Of a stretch of DNA of 40,692 bases, positions 15,312-22,472 are shown in pieces. The notes beneath the pieces are model-generated. The model ran no database searches. It saw only the letters and a program-made list of their open reading frames with translations, and was not told where the DNA came from. The stretch lies in the NCBI GenBank assembly GCA_041657845.1, contig JBBABD010000009.1, positions 1 to 40,692 of the forward strand, given 5' to 3'. Made by a program: the position numbers and the translations under genes. Numbering within the stretch: the first letter of the stretch is position 1; each line of letters opens with the position of its first letter. The DNA is from Parcubacteria group bacterium (GTDB lineage: Bacteria > Patescibacteriota > Minisyncoccia > Moranbacterales > JAKLHP01).

Positions 15312-15608
15312 ATGGAAGAAGAAAAAGAAATTAAAGAAGCCGATATTATTGATGATGAAAAGAAAGAAGCTCGCTTAAAGAAGGGGATAGATTTTAGACT
15401 CGAGCTTGCCCTGTTTTTAATATTGGGATTTCTCCTAGGAGTGGTGATTAAAACAGAAGCGGTAAAAAGAATAACTATCGGATTTAACGATGGTTCAATT
15501 CCATCACAGAGGCAAGCGTATGATTTTGAAAAAATTAAAAAAGAGATAGCCGAGCAAAGCGCTGCTGCGCAACAAACTGCTCCTGCTTCAGATGCCAATA
15601 ACCAATAA
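15312..15608 (+). CDS. Single-pass membrane protein of unknown function
   Basis: The protein has 98 aa: an acidic N-terminus (MEEEKEIKEADIIDDEKKEAR), one membrane helix (about 30-48, LELALFLILGFLLGVVIK), then a short polar tail ending in Ala/Gln-rich low complexity. The charge pattern suggests the N-terminus stays in the cytoplasm. I do not recognise a family. It has its own promoter and precedes the thioredoxin-fold protein by 155 bases. Confidence 0.7.
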   Translation: MEEEKEIKEADIIDDEKKEARLKKGIDFRLELALFLILGFLLGVVIKTEAVKRITIGFNDGSIPSQRQAYDFEKIKKEIAEQSAAAQQTAPASDANNQ

Positions 15609-15711
15609 AGTTATTTTATTTAATAATCCGCGTCAAATGATGTCCAGCAGTGAAATTTCGACTTATTTCAAAAAAATTATAGACTGGGCAAAGCTAATAA
15701 TTTAGTAAAAA

Positions 15712-15753
15712 AGAAATTCAATAATTTATGGCAATATAAATTGTCGAATTTCT
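15712..15753. repeat. Inverted repeat before the thioredoxin-fold gene
   Basis: AGAAATTC (15712-15719) pairs with GAATTTCT (15746-15753), with further pairing of AATTTA and TAAATT inside. It lies 11 bases before the start codon and could mask translation or be another dispersed hairpin. Confidence 0.55.
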
Positions 15754-15763
15754 ACTACTGAAA

Positions 15764-16846
15764 ATGGAAGAAGAAAAGAAATCCTCCGATGTTATCGAGG
15801 AAAATGAGTTGCCAACAAAAAAAGAACATTTCGGGAATAAAGACAAAAAGGTAAAAAATTTAATTTCCCTGGTAATTTTACTGGGAGGATTGTTTATTGG
15901 AAGCATCTTTGTTGATGTGATTCAGTTGTTTAGGGGAGGAGGATTTTCTCCTAAGAAACTAGCTCAAACTGATATTTTTAACTTCGGAGGAAGAACCTGG
16001 GTAGCCTACAGCGATCCCATTGTTAAAGTTCAAGTTATTTCCGATGATACTTGCGAAGCATGCAATCCTGATGAATTGGTGCTTGGAATTCACAGGATGG
16101 TTCCAACTGTGCTCGCAGAAAAAATTGATCAGAATTCTAAAGCAGGAGAGAATGCAATTAAGAAATTCGGCATAAAAACTATTCCTGCTTTTGTTTTTTC
16201 TCAAGACATCGAAAAAACCGATTTTTTTAAACAGGCAGCCACTGTCTTTAACAAGGTTGATAATTTCTATGTTTTGAAAACAGCCGATTTGGGAATCCAG
16301 CCTGGCAAGTATATTGAAGCAATGCAAATCAAAGAAGATGATATTCAGATAGGAAACAAAGACTCCAATGTTAAACTTTTTGTCTTTTCGGATTTTCAAT
16401 GTCCATATTGCAAGGCGTTTCATGAAACCACGTTTAAAAAAGTTATTGCCGGTTATGCGGACAAGATATCGCTAGTGTATAAAAATTTTCCTCTCGATAT
16501 GCATCCGCAAGCAGAAAATGCAGCCCTGGCTTCAGAGTGCGCCAATGAGCAAGGAAAATTTTCGGCTTATGCGGACAAGCTTTTTGCTAATCAGAGCGTT
16601 TGGGGAAAAACAACAGGAATGCAAAGTTTCAAAAATTATGCCCAGCAGTTGGGACTCAAAACAGCGCAGTTTAATGAATGTCTGGATGGCAAGAAATACT
16701 CCGACAAAATTAGCAGCAATAAAAGCGAGGCTGATTCTTTCGGAATTTCGGGGACTCCTTCAATATTCATAAACGATCAAGCGATTAGCGGAGGAGCAAC
16801 CTTTGACGACATTAAGAAGATTATCGATGAGGAGCTAGCGAAATAA
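15764..16846 (+). CDS. Membrane-anchored DsbA-like protein with two thioredoxin folds
   Basis: The protein has 360 aa. A charged N-terminus is followed by a membrane helix (about 32-54). Residues about 80-190 form a first thioredoxin-like fold with the redox pair Cys97-Glu-Ala-Cys100 and cis-Pro141 (KTIPAF). Residues about 195-358 form a DsbA-type domain with Cys213-Pro-Tyr-Cys216 (FSDFQCPYCKAFHE) and the cis-Pro loop SGTPSIF. DsbA-like proteins form disulfides in exported proteins. The tandem layout suggests internal relay or two substrates. No DsbB or VKOR partner is in the window. Confidence 0.9.
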   Translation: MEEEKKSSDVIEENELPTKKEHFGNKDKKVKNLISLVILLGGLFIGSIFVDVIQLFRGGGFSPKKLAQTDIFNFGGRTWVAYSDPIVKVQVISDDTCEACNPDELVLGIHRMVPTVLAEKIDQNSKAGENAIKKFGIKTIPAFVFSQDIEKTDFFKQAATVFNKVDNFYVLKTADLGIQPGKYIEAMQIKEDDIQIGNKDSNVKLFVFSDFQCPYCKAFHETTFKKVIAGYADKISLVYKNFPLDMHPQAENAALASECANEQGKFSAYADKLFANQSVWGKTTGMQSFKNYAQQLGLKTAQFNECLDGKKYSDKISSNKSEADSFGISGTPSIFINDQAISGGATFDDIKKIIDEELAK

Positions 16847-16873
16847 TCAAAGAGAAACAATGTAATATTTTTT

Positions 16874-16910
16874 GAAGAGACAGCCAACCAAAAATGCTGT
16901 TTCTTCTTTC
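16874..16910 (+). terminator. Probable terminator
   Basis: GAAGAGACAGC (16874-16884) pairs with GCTGTTTCTTC (16896-16906) with one G:T. The T-run after it is interrupted, so strength is uncertain. Confidence 0.55.
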
Positions 16911-16926
16911 TATCCCTTTTCTTTTG

Positions 16927-16935
16927 TGTTATTAT
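16927..16935 (+). promoter_or_regulatory. porG extended -10 with leaderless spacing
   Basis: TG-T-TATTAT (16927-16935) ends six bases before the porG ATG (16942). No convincing -35 is visible. Confidence 0.5.
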
Positions 16936-16941
16936 TAAGTT

Positions 16942-17520
16942 ATGAAATTCAATGAAGATATTATAAATATAGTGTTTCTTGCCCGTGGCGGACAAGGAGC
17001 AAAAACGGCGACGGAAATTATAGCTCAATCTGGAGTTTTGGAGGGTAAGTTTGTTAAAGCTTTTCCCGATTTTGGTCCGGAAAGGAGCGGAGCACCCATC
17101 AAAACATATCTTCGGATTTCTGAAAAAGAAATAAGAACTGCGGAACCGATTAACAGTCCCGACGTGCTTGTTATTTTGGATGAAACTATTTTGGAAAAAA
17201 AGGGGGTATTGAAAAATATCAATCTCGGCGAAGATGGTATTATTCTGGTTAATTCGAAAAAATCACCAAAAGATGTTAGCTCGGATTTGATAGATCTTAA
17301 AGGGAAAATATACACCATTGATGCTTCCGGACTGGCGATGAAAGTAATTGGCAGTCCGAATCCCAACGTGGCCATAATTGGCCGGCTTATTAAAATCACT
17401 GAATTGGTAAAGCTTTCAAATGTTATCGTTATTTTTGAAAGTATTTTTAATGATAAAATTGGAAAAGAGTTGGTAAAGAAAAATATTTTAGCGATGGAAA
17501 AAGCTTATGACTCAATGTAA
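16942..17520 (+). CDS. porG: Pyruvate:ferredoxin oxidoreductase, gamma subunit
   Basis: The protein has 192 aa. FLARGGQGAKTATEIIAQSG and the AFPDFGPERSGAPIKTYLRIS segment identify the POR/KGOR/VOR gamma subunit. The four-subunit enzyme oxidatively decarboxylates pyruvate to acetyl-CoA and reduces ferredoxin. The next gene (delta) starts inside its last codons (overlap 17507-17520). Pyruvate is the likely substrate from the type of alpha and beta subunits and the nearby pyruvate kinase; other 2-oxoacids cannot be excluded by eye. Confidence 0.93.
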   Translation: MKFNEDIINIVFLARGGQGAKTATEIIAQSGVLEGKFVKAFPDFGPERSGAPIKTYLRISEKEIRTAEPINSPDVLVILDETILEKKGVLKNINLGEDGIILVNSKKSPKDVSSDLIDLKGKIYTIDASGLAMKVIGSPNPNVAIIGRLIKITELVKLSNVIVIFESIFNDKIGKELVKKNILAMEKAYDSM

Positions 17521-17794
17521 CAGTTCAACTATAAAAAATGATCTGAATAAAGCTCCGAAGACAGGAGATTGGAAATCTGTTGCTCCGGAAGTGGATTCTC
17601 AAAAATGCATTGGATGCGGAACCTGCGTTTTGTTTTGTCCTGAAGCCTGCATCAAACTTCGTTCCAATATCCATCCCGGAAAAAACAAGAAATCCAAAGG
17701 AGTTGCTTCGATTAATCAGGAATGGTGCAAAGGTTGCGGAGTTTGCACAATTGAATGTCCAGTAAAAGCAATAATTATGAAAAAAGTTGAATAA
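17507..17794 (+). CDS. porD: Pyruvate:ferredoxin oxidoreductase, delta (ferredoxin-like) subunit
   Basis: The protein has 95 aa with two [4Fe-4S] motifs: Cys34-x2-Cys37-x2-Cys40-x3-Cys44-Pro and Cys74-x2-Cys77-x2-Cys80-x3-Cys84-Pro. These carry electrons from the TPP centre to ferredoxin. The N-terminal GDWKSVAPEVDSQKCIGCG is typical of PorD. It overlaps porG by 14 bases and stops just before porA, so the three are translated as one unit. Confidence 0.94.
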   Translation: MTQCNSSTIKNDLNKAPKTGDWKSVAPEVDSQKCIGCGTCVLFCPEACIKLRSNIHPGKNKKSKGVASINQEWCKGCGVCTIECPVKAIIMKKVE

Positions 17795-17801
17795 GATAAA
17801 T

Positions 17802-18965
17802 ATGATGAATAAGAATCATAAAACTAAAGCGATGACTGGCGGGACTATTGCCGCAGAGTTTTTGCGGCAGATCGATCCTGATGTTATGGCGGTTTATCCA
17901 ATTACTCCTCAAACTCCGATTATTGAAACATTTGCCAAAATGAAAGCGGACGGAAAAGTTTCAACGGAAATTGTTCAAGTGGAATCGGAACATAGCGCAA
18001 TTAGCGCCGTGATTGGAGCTAGCGCGGCAGGAGCCAGAGCGGTAACGGCGACCAGCTCTCAAGGGCTTTCCTATATGAATGAAATGCTCTACATTGCCAG
18101 TGGAATGCGGCTGCCGATATTTATGTATATGAGTGCCAGAGCGCTTTCAGCGCCGCTCAATATCCACGGAGATCATAGTGATGCAATGGGGGTGCGCGAT
18201 GCCGGCTGGATTCAAATTTTTTCCGAAAATGCACAGGAAGCCTATGATAATGGTATTATCGCGATGAAACTGGCGGAAAAAGTGAAACTCCCGGCGATGG
18301 TAATTATGGATGGATTTCATACTTCGCACACAGTTGAAAGGGTAAATATTTTTGAAGATAAGGATGTCAAAAAATTCGTTGGAGAATACAATCCGGAAAA
18401 ATCACTTTTGAATTTTGACGATCCAGTGAGTTTCGGATTCTTGGCGCTTCAAAATTCCTATTTTGATTTTAAAATTGAGCAAGAGGAAGCTTTTAAAGAA
18501 ACACTGATTGCGTATAAAAAAGTTTGCGGAGAATTTAAAGAATCTTTCGGAAAATCATATGATTATTTTGAAAAATACAAGATGGAGGATGCCGAGTATG
18601 CGATTGTGATTGCCGGTTCGACAGCAGGTACCGCCAAAGAAGCGGTTGACAAAATGAGAAACAAAGGAAAAAAGGTCGGGCTTCTTAAAATAAAATTATT
18701 CCGTCCTTTCCCATATGACAATATCTCAAACGCCCTTCGAAAACTCAAAGGAATTGCTGTATTCGACAAGGCGATGTCTTTCGGCGCCTATCCGCCGATT
18801 TATTCCGACATTGTAAGTTCCTTGTTTTCCGCTCAAATCAGCGTTCCGGTACAAAGTTATGTTTACGGACTTGGAGGAAGAGATGTTTTTCAAAAAGATA
18901 TTGAAAAAGTTTTCGAAGATCTTCTAAAGTGGAAATTTTCAAAGGAGGTTAGATATATAGAATAA
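17802..18965 (+). CDS. porA: Pyruvate:ferredoxin oxidoreductase, alpha subunit
   Basis: The protein has 387 aa from ATG 17802; ATG 17805 is an alternative, and an upstream in-frame TTG overlaps porD. AVYPITPQTPIIE, VESEHSAISAVIGASAAGARAVTATSSQGLSYM and NIHGDHSDAMGVRDAGW are strong PorA signatures. The C-terminal half holds domain II (AEYAIVIAGSTAGTAKEAVD). It binds the substrate at the interface with PorB. Its partner porB is 1.7 kb downstream, separated by three lipid genes. Confidence 0.95.
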   Translation: MMNKNHKTKAMTGGTIAAEFLRQIDPDVMAVYPITPQTPIIETFAKMKADGKVSTEIVQVESEHSAISAVIGASAAGARAVTATSSQGLSYMNEMLYIASGMRLPIFMYMSARALSAPLNIHGDHSDAMGVRDAGWIQIFSENAQEAYDNGIIAMKLAEKVKLPAMVIMDGFHTSHTVERVNIFEDKDVKKFVGEYNPEKSLLNFDDPVSFGFLALQNSYFDFKIEQEEAFKETLIAYKKVCGEFKESFGKSYDYFEKYKMEDAEYAIVIAGSTAGTAKEAVDKMRNKGKKVGLLKIKLFRPFPYDNISNALRKLKGIAVFDKAMSFGAYPPIYSDIVSSLFSAQISVPVQSYVYGLGGRDVFQKDIEKVFEDLLKWKFSKEVRYIE

Positions 18966-19010
18966 GACTTGCGCATTTGTATCTGCCAATCCGCTTGCTT
19001 CGGCACGATG

Positions 19011-19029
19011 GCGACTATTTTATAGTCGC
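19011..19029. repeat. Hairpin between porA and the CarS-like gene
   Basis: GCGACTAT and ATAGTCGC form a perfect inverted repeat around TTT. It sits within a GC-richer patch (18966-19045) unlike its surroundings, resembling a dispersed hairpin repeat. There is no T-run, so it is not a standard terminator. Confidence 0.6.
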
Positions 19030-19074
19030 GCTTCCAAAAAAGCGTCTTGTTGTAGTTAAATGCGTAAGCCATGG

Positions 19075-19080
19075 TATAAA
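19075..19080 (+). promoter_or_regulatory. Possible -10 for the lipid gene block
   Basis: TATAAA preceded by TG-G (extended -10) lies 18 bases before the ATG at 19098. The -35 is weak (TTGTAG at 19050-19055, 19-bp spacer). Confidence 0.45.
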
Positions 19081-19097
19081 ATAATAAAAAATTTCTA

Positions 19098-19637
19098 ATG
19101 GCTTACTTGAATATTTTTTATCTGCTTTTTCCGGTTTTTGCAGCCAATATGGCGCCGCAAATAGCCAGCCGTTTGGGAATATTGAAATCATTTGATCGGC
19201 CAGTTGATTTCGGGAAAAGTGTTTTTGGGAAGAGAATTTTTGGGGAAAATAAAACTTTGCGTGGATTTATTGTCGGCGTTGGTTTTTCAATAGTTATAGC
19301 TTTTTTGCAATATATTTTGGATTTTCAGGGAATTGTTAAAATAGAAAAATTGTCTGGATTAGGGCAGTTTCTGCTATTTGGATTTTTAGCGGGTTTTGGA
19401 GCGCTGCTTGGAGATTTAATTGAAAGTTTTTTCAAGAGACAGCTTGGCATTAAAGCAGGAAGACCATTTGTTCCTTTCGATCAAATTGATTATATAATCG
19501 GATTTTTGTTTTTTACCAGCATTGTAGTCGAATGGGGGTGGAAGGAAATTGTTTTTGCCATTCTTTGCGGATTGTTTTTGAATCCGATAGTTAATTTTTT
19601 AGCTTATATATTTAAGGTAAAAAAAACATATTGGTAG
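19098..19637 (+). CDS. CDP-archaeol synthase (CarS)-like CTP-transferase
   Basis: This 179-aa multi-pass membrane protein has about five hydrophobic segments. Residues 15-27 (AANMAPQIASRLG), FGENKTLRGFIVG (48-60) and GDLIESFFKRQLGIKAGRPFVPFDQIDYIIG (105-135, with Asp106, Asp128 and Asp131) match the CarS/DUF46 family. In archaea this family activates archaeol phosphate with CTP, and it is distantly related to CdsA. Here it is followed at once by PgsA- and PgpA-like genes, so its likely job is to make CDP-diacylglycerol for phosphatidylglycerol. The actual lipid substrate is inference. Confidence 0.85.
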   Translation: MAYLNIFYLLFPVFAANMAPQIASRLGILKSFDRPVDFGKSVFGKRIFGENKTLRGFIVGVGFSIVIAFLQYILDFQGIVKIEKLSGLGQFLLFGFLAGFGALLGDLIESFFKRQLGIKAGRPFVPFDQIDYIIGFLFFTSIVVEWGWKEIVFAILCGLFLNPIVNFLAYIFKVKKTYW

Positions 19638-19638
19638 T

Positions 19639-20190
19639 ATGATTAGTAAAAAACAAATTCCAAATGTAATCACTATCGGTCGCGGAGCTATGGCTTTAGC
19701 TATAGCCGGTTTGTTCATGTCCAATTTAGAAAATCGTTTTTTGATAATTTTCATTCTTTTTTTGCTGGCTTCAATTAGCGACTGGCTGGATGGATATTTA
19801 TCCAGAAAATGGAAAGTTGTTTCCGATTTTGGAAAAGTATTCGATCCTATTTTTGACAAGATTTTGACGTTGATTTTTTATTTTTTCCTTTTTAGTGTTG
19901 CCGGAATGCCGAAATTAATCTTCCTTCTTTTGTTTTTGAGGGAAATATTTATTGACGGGCTGAAAAATTATATGCTGGCAAAGGGAATTGTTACCCCGGC
20001 TATTAAAAGCGCAAAATTCAAAACATTTTTTCAGATTGCAATGATATTTTTTGCTTTGCTTTTTCTGATTTATCCTAGGTTTTATTGGTTTCAATATCTG
20101 GCATATATTCTTGGAATTATTGCGGTATTTTTAGCGTATTATAGCGGATGGATATATATAAAAAAATGGGCAAATCAACGAAATGACTAA
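19639..20190 (+). CDS. pgsA: CDP-alcohol phosphatidyltransferase, PgsA-like
   Basis: The protein has 183 aa. The family motif is complete: Asp48-x2-Asp51-Gly52-x2-Ser-Arg56-x8-Gly65-x3-Asp69-x3-Asp73, with Ser55 instead of the usual Ala. The N-terminal QIPNVITIGRGAMAL fits phosphatidylglycerophosphate synthase, which joins CDP-diacylglycerol and glycerol-3-phosphate. It lies one base after the CarS-like gene and overlaps pgpA. Other alcohol acceptors are possible, but the neighbouring phosphatase favours glycerol-phosphate. Confidence 0.88.
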   Translation: MISKKQIPNVITIGRGAMALAIAGLFMSNLENRFLIIFILFLLASISDWLDGYLSRKWKVVSDFGKVFDPIFDKILTLIFYFFLFSVAGMPKLIFLLLFLREIFIDGLKNYMLAKGIVTPAIKSAKFKTFFQIAMIFFALLFLIYPRFYWFQYLAYILGIIAVFLAYYSGWIYIKKWANQRND

Positions 20191-20656
20191 AGAATTTAAG
20201 CGTATTTTTTTGTCGCTGGGAGGAATAGGTTTTTCAAAATACGCCCCAGGAACTCTTGGCAGTGTTGTCTCGGCTATTTTTCTGTTTTTATTGAAATATA
20301 GCATCCAAAGTCTCTGCGTTAGGATTTTTGCGGCGCTGGCGGTGTTTATTTTCATTTATATTTTATCAATCAAATATGTCGAAAGCTATAAGGCAAATGG
20401 AAAAGTCGATCATTCCTGGATTATCACAGATGAATTTTTGGGAATGATGATCGCCGGAATTCCGTTTTTAATGGAAAATAATTCTGCTGGATGGAATTTA
20501 ATCATTGGTTTTGCGCTTTTCAGGTTTTTTGATGTCTTGAAGTTTTGGCCGATATGCGTGCTCGATAAAATTAATACCCCGCGATATGTCATATTTGACG
20601 ATATTCTAGCTGGAGTTTTCGCCGCCATTTTTACCGGTTTAATCCGGATTACATAA
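20183..20656 (+). CDS. pgpA: Phosphatidylglycerophosphatase A
   Basis: The protein has 157 aa. KYAPGTLGSVVSAIF (residues about 13-27), ITDEFLGMMIAG with the metal-binding Asp-Glu, FALFRFFDVLKFWPI and VIFDDILAGVFAAI are the PgpA signatures. It removes phosphate from phosphatidylglycerophosphate. It overlaps the PgsA-like gene by eight bases. Together with the CarS-like gene it completes a three-step route from phosphatidate to phosphatidylglycerol. Its 3' end contains the porB -35 region. Confidence 0.9.
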   Translation: MTKEFKRIFLSLGGIGFSKYAPGTLGSVVSAIFLFLLKYSIQSLCVRIFAALAVFIFIYILSIKYVESYKANGKVDHSWIITDEFLGMMIAGIPFLMENNSAGWNLIIGFALFRFFDVLKFWPICVLDKINTPRYVIFDDILAGVFAAIFTGLIRIT

Positions 20657-20676
20657 AAGCGAAAAACTGTTATAAT
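20649..20676 (+). promoter_or_regulatory. porB promoter
   Basis: TTACAT (20649-20654) and TATAAT (20671-20676) have a 16-bp spacer, with TG-T before the -10. It gives porB its own transcript apart from porGDA. Confidence 0.65.
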
Positions 20677-20701
20677 TAGAACATCTAAAAACATTTTTTT
20701 T

Positions 20702-21613
20702 ATGAATAAAGAGCTGACCAAAAAATTAGCGCCGGGGCATACCACTTGCGCGGGATGCGGAATTCCGGCGATTGTTCGAACTGTGCTTGGCGCGACGGAA
20801 GATCCAATTGTGGTTTCTAATGCGACAGGTTGCCTAGAGGTAACAACAACAATTTATCCCTACACAGCTTGGAAAGTGCCTTACATCCACAGTGCTTTTG
20901 AAAATGCCTCGGCAACCATTTCGGGCGTAGAAGCGGCTCAAAAAGCTTTATATAAAGCAAAGAAATTAAAGAGAAAAGCTAAACTCGTTGTTTTTGGAGG
21001 GGACGGCGGAACTTATGATATAGGCCTCCAGTCGCTCTCAGGAGCGCTGGAACGCGGTCATGACTTCTTGTATGTCTGTTATGATAATGAAGGGTATATG
21101 AATACCGGAGGGCAAAGATCGGGCGGAACGCCGTATGGAGCCAACACAGAGACGCAGCCGGCCGGACTTGAATCTTTTGGAAAAACGGTGCAGCGCAAAG
21201 ATTTGATGGAAATTGTGAAAGCGCATAATATTAAATATCTGGCACAGGCGAATGTGGCGTATCCTCAAGATTTAGCGATGAAAGCCAAAAAAGCTTTAGA
21301 AACCAAAGGGCCGTCATTTTTGTTGGTGCTTCAGCCTTGCACCAATCTTTGGAAATTTCCCACTTCGCAATATGTCCGAATGGGAAAGCTAGCCACGGAA
21401 ACCAATTTCTGGCCGCTTTATGAAATCGAAGACGGAAATTACGTAATTAATTACGTAAATAAAAAACCCAAGCCAATTGAGGAATTTCTGAAAGGGCAGG
21501 GGAGATTCAAACATCTTTTTGAAGCAAAAAATAAGAAAGTAATCAAAGAAATTCAAAAAACGACGGATGCGAATTGGAAGAAATTAGTTAAAAATACCAA
21601 GTCAAATATTTGA
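20702..21613 (+). CDS. porB: Pyruvate:ferredoxin oxidoreductase, beta subunit
   Basis: The protein has 303 aa. HTTCAGCGIPAIVRTVLGA, SNATGCLEVTTTIYPYTAWKVPYIH and the TPP-Mg2+ motif GGDGGTYDIGLQSLSGALERGHD...CYDNEGYMNTGGQRSGGTPYGA are diagnostic of PorB. It binds thiamine diphosphate and a [4Fe-4S] cluster. It is separated from porGDA by the CarS-pgsA-pgpA genes. It ends in TGA. Confidence 0.95.
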   Translation: MNKELTKKLAPGHTTCAGCGIPAIVRTVLGATEDPIVVSNATGCLEVTTTIYPYTAWKVPYIHSAFENASATISGVEAAQKALYKAKKLKRKAKLVVFGGDGGTYDIGLQSLSGALERGHDFLYVCYDNEGYMNTGGQRSGGTPYGANTETQPAGLESFGKTVQRKDLMEIVKAHNIKYLAQANVAYPQDLAMKAKKALETKGPSFLLVLQPCTNLWKFPTSQYVRMGKLATETNFWPLYEIEDGNYVINYVNKKPKPIEEFLKGQGRFKHLFEAKNKKVIKEIQKTTDANWKKLVKNTKSNI

Positions 21614-21638
21614 TACTTTTTGTTTTATATATTATACT
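21610..21638 (+). promoter_or_regulatory. Promoter of tRNA-Thr / ZIP / prfB
   Basis: TTGATA (21610-21615) and TATACT (21633-21638) have a 17-bp spacer and lie 10 bases before the tRNA. Confidence 0.65.
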
Positions 21639-21648
21639 TTTCTTCAAC

Positions 21649-21721
21649 GCCGATGTAGCTCAGTTGGCAGAGCGACGCACTCGTAACGCGTAGGTCGTCG
21701 GTTCAATTCCGACCATCGGCT
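21649..21721 (+). tRNA. tRNA-Thr (CGT)
   Basis: Acceptor GCCGATG pairs with CATCGGC, the D arm is GCTC/GAGC, the T loop TTCAATT, and the anticodon CGT lies in loop CTCGTAA. Discriminator T73 fits Thr. CCA is not encoded. The ATG of the next gene begins one base after the discriminator. Confidence 0.93.
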
Positions 21722-21722
21722 C

Positions 21723-22469
21723 ATGACCGTTTGGCTTTATACAATATTAAGCGTTGTGATTGTCAGTCTGATTTCACTGATTGGGATTTTTACTATTCCT
21801 TTCAGCCGGGAAAAATTGAATAAAGTGCTGATATATTTCGTCAGTTTTTCCGCCGGAACGCTGTTAGGCGATGCTTTTATCCATCTGATTCCGGAAGCGT
21901 ATAAAAATGCGGGAATATATTTAGGCGTTTCTTTGTATGTACTGTCAGGAATTGTTGCCTTTTTTGTTTTGGAAAAATTTGTGCATTGGCGCCATTGCCA
22001 CAAAGTTCCTTCCGAAAAACATCCCCACCCGTTTTCTTATGTAATTCTGACCGGAGATACCGTGCATAATTTTATTGACGGAATGATCATTGGGGCTAGC
22101 TATTTGGTCAGCATTCCAGTGGGAATTGCGACAACTCTCGCTGTAGTTTTTCATGAAATTCCACAGGAAGTGGGAGATTTTGGTTCGCTGGTTTACGGAG
22201 GATTTTCCAGAAAGAAAGCTTTGCTTCTCAATTTCATAACCGCCTTGGCAGCGGTTCTCGGAGCGATAGCAGTTTTAATCCTAGGAGAAAATGAGAGTTT
22301 GGTTAATTTTTTGGTTCCGTTTGCGGCCGGGGGTTTTATCTATATCGCTCTCTCCGATCTTATTCCCGAACTTCACAAACACACAAAAGCAAGGGAATCA
22401 TTTTGGCAGCTCACAAATTTTATTTTAGGAATTGGACTGATGGTCGCATTGCTGTTATTATTTAAATAA
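21723..22469 (+). CDS. ZIP-family metal transporter
   Basis: The protein has 248 aa with about eight membrane helices. The metal-binding helices show HNFIDGMIIGASY (TM4) and HEIPQEVGDFGSLVYGG (TM5), the ZIP signatures. A His-rich loop (HWRHCHKVPSEKHPHP, about 89-104) precedes TM4. It probably imports zinc or iron. The ATG lies one base after the tRNA-Thr gene, so there is no room for a ribosome binding site in a processed transcript; no later Met precedes TM1. prfB follows after three bases. Confidence 0.93.
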   Translation: MTVWLYTILSVVIVSLISLIGIFTIPFSREKLNKVLIYFVSFSAGTLLGDAFIHLIPEAYKNAGIYLGVSLYVLSGIVAFFVLEKFVHWRHCHKVPSEKHPHPFSYVILTGDTVHNFIDGMIIGASYLVSIPVGIATTLAVVFHEIPQEVGDFGSLVYGGFSRKKALLLNFITALAAVLGAIAVLILGENESLVNFLVPFAAGGFIYIALSDLIPELHKHTKARESFWQLTNFILGIGLMVALLLLFK

Positions 22470-22472
22470 TTT

